NCBI RefSeq assembly: GCF_036669915.1
Contig: NC_089314.1
Coordinates: 4,969,120-5,033,119, forward strand
Direction: 5' to 3'
DNA: 64,000 nucleotides
DNA from: Pocillopora verrucosa
Taxonomy: Eukaryota > Cnidaria > Anthozoa > Scleractinia > Pocilloporidae
Shown here: piece after piece, positions 58,226-64,000 of the stretch
Layout: the number at the start of each line of letters is the position of its first letter
Position numbering within the stretch: the stretch's first letter is position 1
Notes under the pieces: model-generated
Told to the model about the DNA's origin: nothing
Database searches by the model: none
Seen by the model: the letters and a program-made list of their open reading frames with translations, nothing else
Position numbers and translations under genes: made by a program

Positions 58226-61200
58226 ATGACCACGGCTTTTGGTGAAAGTAACTTGAACAATAATTTACAGTTTATAAACTGCCTTCAAAAGCCCCTAGAA
58301 CAGCGAACACAAGCGGTAAGTAAGACAAAACTGTTTGTTTTAGATCTTGTGCAATATGATCCGTGAAACTTTGCAAATCACGTTGATCTGAATAGTTGTC
58401 AATTTCACAACGTGAATAGTGTTTTGTAATTTTCCATTTTAAGACGACAAAAATACTTCGAGTCGGTATTTGATTTTAAAAAGCGTAGACAATGAATCAT
58501 AGATTTTAGGCTTGTCATTTTGCATTGTATATACGTTAAAATTATTCTCAGATACACTCGGAATGACGCTGAACCGAACTAAATGAAATTCGTTAATTCG
58601 TTTTCAAGTGTGTTTTGAGGAATAAATAAAGCTTGATATAGAAGTTTTAATCTTACATTCGATTCTGCATTGCATTTAAAAAACCCGTATTTCTTTGTCT
58701 GGATTTATACCTGCAAGCAGAAAACGTAAGCCGGTTCCTCAACTGTAGATGTTGAAATGTTTTTCATGTGTTGCTTAATTGTGTGGTCAATCGTGTATGG
58801 TATGCACTGATCACATTTAACCATAGATTCATTAGGCTCGTTGCCAGTCTAATTTTTATATCATTTATGTTTTTGTTCTATTAATGGTTAAGTAGATTTG
58901 CTAAGAATTAAGACAAAGCTTTCTTTAGGATGCAATTAGTTGTCCAATGTTTCTGTGTTATTACTGCAAGTGTCAAACATTTCCCTTGAAGTAGCTTTAC
59001 TTTGCTTGATATCTAATACTTAAGAATCTTTCACTGAAATATTTATGTCACAAGCTTACCTTGTGCTTAATTAATTAAGCAAGTGTGATGATTTGGTTTC
59101 ATAAAATTCACAGACCTAAATTTAATGATGCTACAGGTTAAGCACCATGCACATTATGTGCTTCAGATATCAAGATTGAAAACTTTTGCCATTAGAGTAC
59201 ATCACACCTGCTTTCTTGTGTGTGGTTTTACATGTCCAGCACAATTTTTTGTTATCTATTGTCTTGATGATCATTGAAATGACATTATAAATGTTAAAAA
59301 TGATACTGAGGGACAAGGTGTAGCTCAGAATACAAACAGTAAAAGATTGCAATTTAATTACAATAGTGACACTCAAACATGCATTTCTATCCAAAATTGT
59401 GGGTAACCATGAAGGATTTTGAGAGGATAAAAGGTCCTCAACATACACACACACACTTAAAAAAAACAATAGCAAAACAATTATGAGTAAGAATTGCCAA
59501 AAACACAATGCAGTTTTTATTACCTTTGATTCTGTTGCAGATAGTTTCCCCTTGATTATAGTTGGGTACTTTTTCCATTAAAGATTGTGTAGCTCTACAC
59601 ATTGAAGATTTTAAGGTTTTTTCTGTTTACAAGTACTCTTCAGCCCAGTCTCAGCCCACAAAATTAAGACTGGACAAATCATACATGTACTTGCAAAAGT
59701 CTGCTAATAAAAACTTTAGGTGTTTTTGCTGCATGATATGATGCCACAATAATGGCTCTTGATATATGACTTCATGAGAAATTCTTCAGTTTCTCTTAAG
59801 TGGTGCTTTGATCCAAAGTGATCTTCACTTTAAATAAAATAGAAATATGTATGTCAGGAGGGGGGGTGGGATAGGGATTGAGTGTAAGATTGTATTTGTT
59901 TACATGAATCTCTCTTTTATTTACACTGTTCAATTGAAACTGGTTTAAATGGAGTCTTTTAGTACAAATTTAACATTAATTTGATATTTTAAGATTTATG
60001 TATGTAATATGACTTTATATTAATTATTATAAGTGGTTGATTTAAATAATAATGTTTATTATATGGCAAGGTGGTTTTGAGGTAAATATGAGTGTTGTAA
60101 TTGGTTCTTACCTGGTATGTATTTTATTAGATGGTTGGTCCAAACTGTTAGGACCTCAGTGCAGCCCTTGTGCTCAGTTAGTTTGAAGTATTAGTGATTC
60201 ATGTGATTTCCCTTTTCTGTCCTAAGGATGTGGAGACAATTTTTTGTTATTTGTGGGGGATGCAGGCAGTGGCTGGTCTGACAGAGTCAGCTGTAAGGTC
60301 AGTACTATGAGAGGATAAATAACACACTTTTTCAGCTTTGGCTACCCAGCAATAACTTTAAACCTTTTTGCCTTGTTGAATTTTAAAAGGCTTAGTGTAA
60401 TTTGCAAAATGAATTGAAATGAAATGAAATGAAATGAAATGAAAATCTGTAATTTGCAAAAATGGAAATATACTGATGATTTGCAAAATAGAAATTGCAA
60501 ATTACAGATTTCTATTTTACATGTGACAAGCATATTTCCATTTTGCAAATTACAGATTTCTAGAAATCTGTAATTTGCAAAATGGAAATATACAAGTTCT
60601 TATCTTGATCTGACACAAAATTCTAGAAATCTGTAATTTGTGAAATGGAAATACCAGTATACAAATGATTTGCAAAATCTACCTGGTGAACTTTGCGAAA
60701 TCTCTTCTACATTCATGAATATCTAAATGGGAAATCAACTAGAAATCTGTTGAGTGTAACAATTCTTGATACTCATACTCATATAGTTCCTTTGGTACTG
60801 ACAAGAAGAATTTGTTTATCAATCAAAGCATTTTAGGTTGGCAATCATTTGCCTTATTCTCAAGATCTTAATGACTGATTCAGCAGTATTACTGTAAGGA
60901 GAAATTACATGCTGGTCACTCAAAGGGTTTAAAGGGTTAAAAACAAGGACTTACCCCTTCAATCCCAAGAAGTGATTAACACCTAACTTCCCCCTATGAT
61001 AACTATACATTATCCAGAAAACAGATAATGAGAATACACAGAACAAGTTGTTATCTTGATCTAATACAAAATTCTCATCACCAATTAACAAGGAAATGTG
61101 TGGCAGCTAGAGGGGAGAATTAACAATCAGATCTTGATAACTAAGGGTTTAGTGTAATATGAAAGAGAAAGATCTCCAGGGACCATAGATTCATTATTTG

Positions 61201-64000
61201 TCAGTTACCATACTACTTTCCTAATATAATGCAAAGTGTATACTAAAAGAAAGTTTTCTATTGCTATGTAAATGTGCCCAGCAACCAAAACATCCACTGT
61301 GTTATGTTATTAGTTCAAGTGACTGTTTACCATCTTCTCAGAATATTAATTTTTTTTCTGTCAGATTTTGAGTTAGATCTTCAGTTCTGTGTGAATAAAT
61401 GTGTGTTTCAAAATTTTCTCATGAGAAGTATATCTCAAAATGATTTACCCATGGCAGACAAATACCTTCCCTCTTAGTTGAAATTAAAAGAGTACTAAAA
61501 CACTCTTTTGTTGAGGATCATGAAGCTGCATTAATTTTTTAACAAAAGAAAATCTAATTGACACACATGTACATAGTGCATAGTGTTACATTATTGGATC
61601 ATTTGTACTTGAAGTTCTAGCCAAGTCAGTGCAAAACGTCTTAATGCATTTGTTGCCCAAAACTCAATCCTAATAAAATCCTTTTCCTTGAATATCACAG
61701 GACTATGTCAGAGACAGCAAGATATGAGGCAGAAGATTCTAACTATTTACTTTACATGTAAGTTGTTTCCTGGGCAATAAGCAAACTGTTACACTTGTGT
61801 GCTGATTAGAGTCTGACCTTGAATGAACTTCCTTCTGCAGAAATGAATGACAGGAGGTTTGACGTTTATTTATTGCAATCAGACTTGAGTTATGCCTCCT
61901 CTTGTTTAACAATAACATCTAACATGAAATTGATCAGCGTTTTTTTTTTTAGAGCAATGAGACTGGAAATGTAACAACTGAAATTGAAGTAAATAAGTAT
62001 TCTTAAGGACTACTCTTGTGAAACAAATGAAATTTCTTTTTTATATTTTTCAATATGAGAATTTTTTGGGACTACATTGAAACATGGTAACTGAATATTA
62101 TATAATGAAACCGTCCTATCTCTAAGCATCAAAGTCTATTACTTTTAGTAAACCTTCCATGAATTGAAGTTATTGGTAACTTTTCAGTAAACTGCAAGTT
62201 ATGGACACTTAAATTACTTTACTCATCTGCAACTGATGGATGCTAATTATTTCTATCAAGCCTTTTCGAACAACATTGAGTGGACACATATAACTATTAC
62301 TGTAATCATCAGCAATGGATGAGTGCTACTTATTTCAATCCTTTTCCAACAACTTTGATTTTTAAATGCAAGCATTTAATTGCTGGTCTTTAAAATTTTG
62401 ATCATCAGGGCAGATGATATAGCATCTTGCTGGTATATTTTGTTGTCTGGTTGTGTTTTTCTGGAGGGATGCATGTATTTACCAGGAAGCAGGTATTGAA
62501 ACTGTGATATTAATATGCATCACTTTTACATCTTGTAGCTACACTGTACAGTTTACTTTATGTGCATAATTTTACAAGTTTGAAGTAGTGTCTTCACCAA
62601 GAAAATACTGATTCTAAAAGTAAAAGGGTCTGTGCACCCCTGAAGGTAACTCCTAGAAGTAATTGAATTGAATCTCACATTTCTGAATTGAGCAGTAAAC
62701 AGGGTGTGTGTTAGTTATAGACCTAGCAAAGGACTAGCTCAGAAGAAATTACTCTGTGAATCAGAGCAAAGCATGGGAGCATGCAGTTTGTTTTGTTGGG
62801 GGGTGGGGGGGGGGCTGGGGAGACTCAGATTTCTTTCACTTGACAACACTCAAAACGTCTTTTTTTATGCAGCTTCCCCTTATGATATGAGAATAGGAAA
62901 CTTCATGATGTTTTTATCCTGATATTTCACCACATTCTCCTAACTTATTACACATAAGGAAGAAATACAAATCAGATCTTAAGGGTTAAAAGCTTGAGTG
63001 GAGGATGAAGTCAGTATTATTATTACTGGTGGAGTATACTGTCCATCAACTTCTGAAGGGATTAAAATAACTTATAACCGTTTGCAGTATGCCTTTCTTC
63101 GTAAACAAGACATGCGCTTGACAAAGTGTTCTTTCCTTCAATGCTCTTTTCTTCTTCAATAAAACTTCTGTAATATAGATTTCTGCGTTGTGTTGTGTGT
63201 TGCTCTTTTACAATATATGCAAAAGTTTCATGGTCCGCGTTTTTATTGCAGTTTTGGCAAACAACCACGCAATAGAAAGAGAGGCACAGACTGCCTTGTG
63301 TTGGAATACTCTGAACTGATCGTGGTAGGTCTTGTGTAATATGTTACCATATTTGCGACGTTTCCATTCATCTCTGGCGATCCACTTGACTGTGACCAGT
63401 TAGAGTTACATATATAGGGCTTGGTCTTGTAAACTACTGTCTCTATTCGCACTCAATAAGCTGGCCATTTAAGATTTTTTCTCCTCAAATAACGTTACAG
63501 GACTGCAATCCACTTATTCTATATCTGTTGTCATCACTTTTTATATATGCGCGTTTTACATATGCTTAGTCTAATTCCCCTTGTACTGAGGGCTTAGAAG
63601 CTGGCTTTCCCAACTTTCTCCAGCTGTCTAGGAAATTCTACCAGTAAATTCTTGGGAACATGCCATTACTTGACACTGCTGTGACTGACCAAGATAGTAA
63701 ATCTGAGGAAAATAAATGAAAAGAGAAATAATTAAAGAAAAAAAAAGAGACATTTAATTTAGTTAGGTAAAAAATCTCCCTACTGTTTGTGCAGCAGTGG
63801 GCACAGGTCCCGCGCAGGTAACCTTAAAAAGATAAGTACTAACAAAAGCGATTGTTATTATTTCTTCGACAGATTGATTTTCCAAACACGGATCTGTTCG
63901 AGCCATTTCAGCGACACTCGTATTCCAAGAATGATTTAGAGCGTCTTCTTGCTCTGGAAACCCAGGATTATAGGATAGGAGGACCAATACCCGATGATGA
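58226..64000 (+). CDS. RAPGEF2/6: Rap guanine nucleotide exchange factor 2/6-like (PDZ-GEF), 5' part
   Basis: Coding exons: 58226-58315, 60227-60297, 61701-61757, 62409-62492, 63252-63324 and 63873-64000 (continues off the edge); phases agree for 167 codons. The start MTTAFGESN has a clean context and leads into KPLEQRTQADVETIFCYLWG. Later segments AVRTMSETARYE, CWYILLSGCVFLEG and SFGKQPRNRKRGTDCLVLE match the N-terminal cyclic-nucleotide-binding-like domain of RAPGEF2/6 in order and spacing. Those proteins activate Rap GTPases at junctions and membranes. The RasGEF, PDZ and RA domains would lie to the right of the window. The last exon (IDFPNTDLFEPFQRHS) diverges from what I recall of vertebrate proteins, but it is in frame. 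Confidence 0.88.
60411..60444. repeat. (GAAAT)n microsatellite
   Basis: About six tandem GAAAT units in the RAPGEF intron following exon 2. Confidence 0.85.
60440..60700. repeat. Cluster of 'aaatctgtaatttgcaaaat' units in both orientations
   Basis: The motif or its complement occurs at about 60444, 60484 (inverted), 60538 (inverted), 60564 and 60628. Two inverted copies meet to form the palindrome at 60532-60591. It lies in a RAPGEF intron. Confidence 0.75.
60532..60591. repeat. Perfect 60-bp palindrome
   Basis: Centred on TCTAGA between 60561 and 60562, with arms of 30 bases each and no mismatch. The first mismatch is 60531 against 60592. It could extrude as a cruciform or form a hairpin RNA. 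Confidence 0.9.
60755..60939. repeat. Dispersed repeat family A, copy 6
   Basis: Has 'ggtactgacaagaagaattt', 'taaggagaaattacatgct' and the terminus AAAGGGTTAA. Same orientation as the 1549 copy. A family B copy follows within about 12 bases. Confidence 0.7.
60951..61150. repeat. Dispersed repeat family B, copy 2
   Basis: Contains 'cccaagaagtgattaacacc', 'ttatccagaaaacagataat' and 'aaggaaatgtgtggcagcta', which correspond inverted to the copy at 24760-24949. Ends near 'ctaagggttt'. Confidence 0.65.

Noticed and set aside
60411..60700. CRISPR-like array
   Set aside because: Repeats are irregular, in both orientations, without uniform spacers, in an animal intron.

Overview
This is animal nuclear DNA: AT-rich, with long introns, GT-AG splice sites and AATAAA signals. 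The gene content (RAPGEF2/6, K2P channel, DAZAP1, hexosaminidase and hexose-6-phosphate dehydrogenase homologues, plus an NLR remnant), together with dispersed repeats bounded by TTAACCCTTT/AAAGGGTTAA and Penelope-type hammerhead sequences, points to a cnidarian, most likely a reef-building coral. That placement is inferred from gene and repeat style; no search was run.

Layout. (1) 1-4.9 kb, minus: the 5' part of a spliced gene encoding a D,D35E integrase of the KRBA2/SCAND3/Ginger type. It is open at the left edge and apparently shares a divergent promoter (about 4.9-5.57 kb) with the next gene. (2) 5.57-16.9 kb, plus: a complete 13-exon DAZAP1-like gene with two RRMs and a Gly/Ala/Tyr/Gln-rich tail. 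Intron 9 holds four tRNA-Thr-like SINE copies in alternating orientation. (3) 26.6-18.1 kb, minus: a complete 14-exon lysosomal beta-hexosaminidase gene, convergent with DAZAP1. (4) 27.4 kb: a PHD-finger remnant; 28.7-30.8 kb, minus: a broken NACHT/LRR (NLR-type) pseudogene. (5) 36.6-34.2 kb, minus: an intronless H6PD (ER glucose-6-phosphate dehydrogenase fused to 6-phosphogluconolactonase). It is divergent from a second intronless gene, FAM167-like, at 37.06-37.76 kb. (6) 37.8-47 kb: repeat-bearing DNA with no gene I can support, including a degenerate hammerhead-ribozyme repeat and SINE pieces. (7) 47-53.5 kb, plus: a complete 3-exon two-pore-domain potassium channel gene. A tandem duplication has copied the splice acceptor of its last exon. 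(8) 58.2-64 kb, plus: the first six coding exons of a RAPGEF2/6 (PDZ-GEF) gene, which runs off the right edge.

The genes are unrelated housekeeping or signalling loci rather than a pathway cluster. Splice phases were checked by hand: DAZAP1 (422 codons), hexosaminidase (535 codons) and the K2P gene (547 codons) each close in frame. The items most worth following up are the duplicated K2P splice acceptor, the intact integrase gene on a divergent host promoter, the hammerhead/Penelope copies, the inverted SINE pairs inside DAZAP1, and a perfect 60-bp palindrome in a RAPGEF intron.
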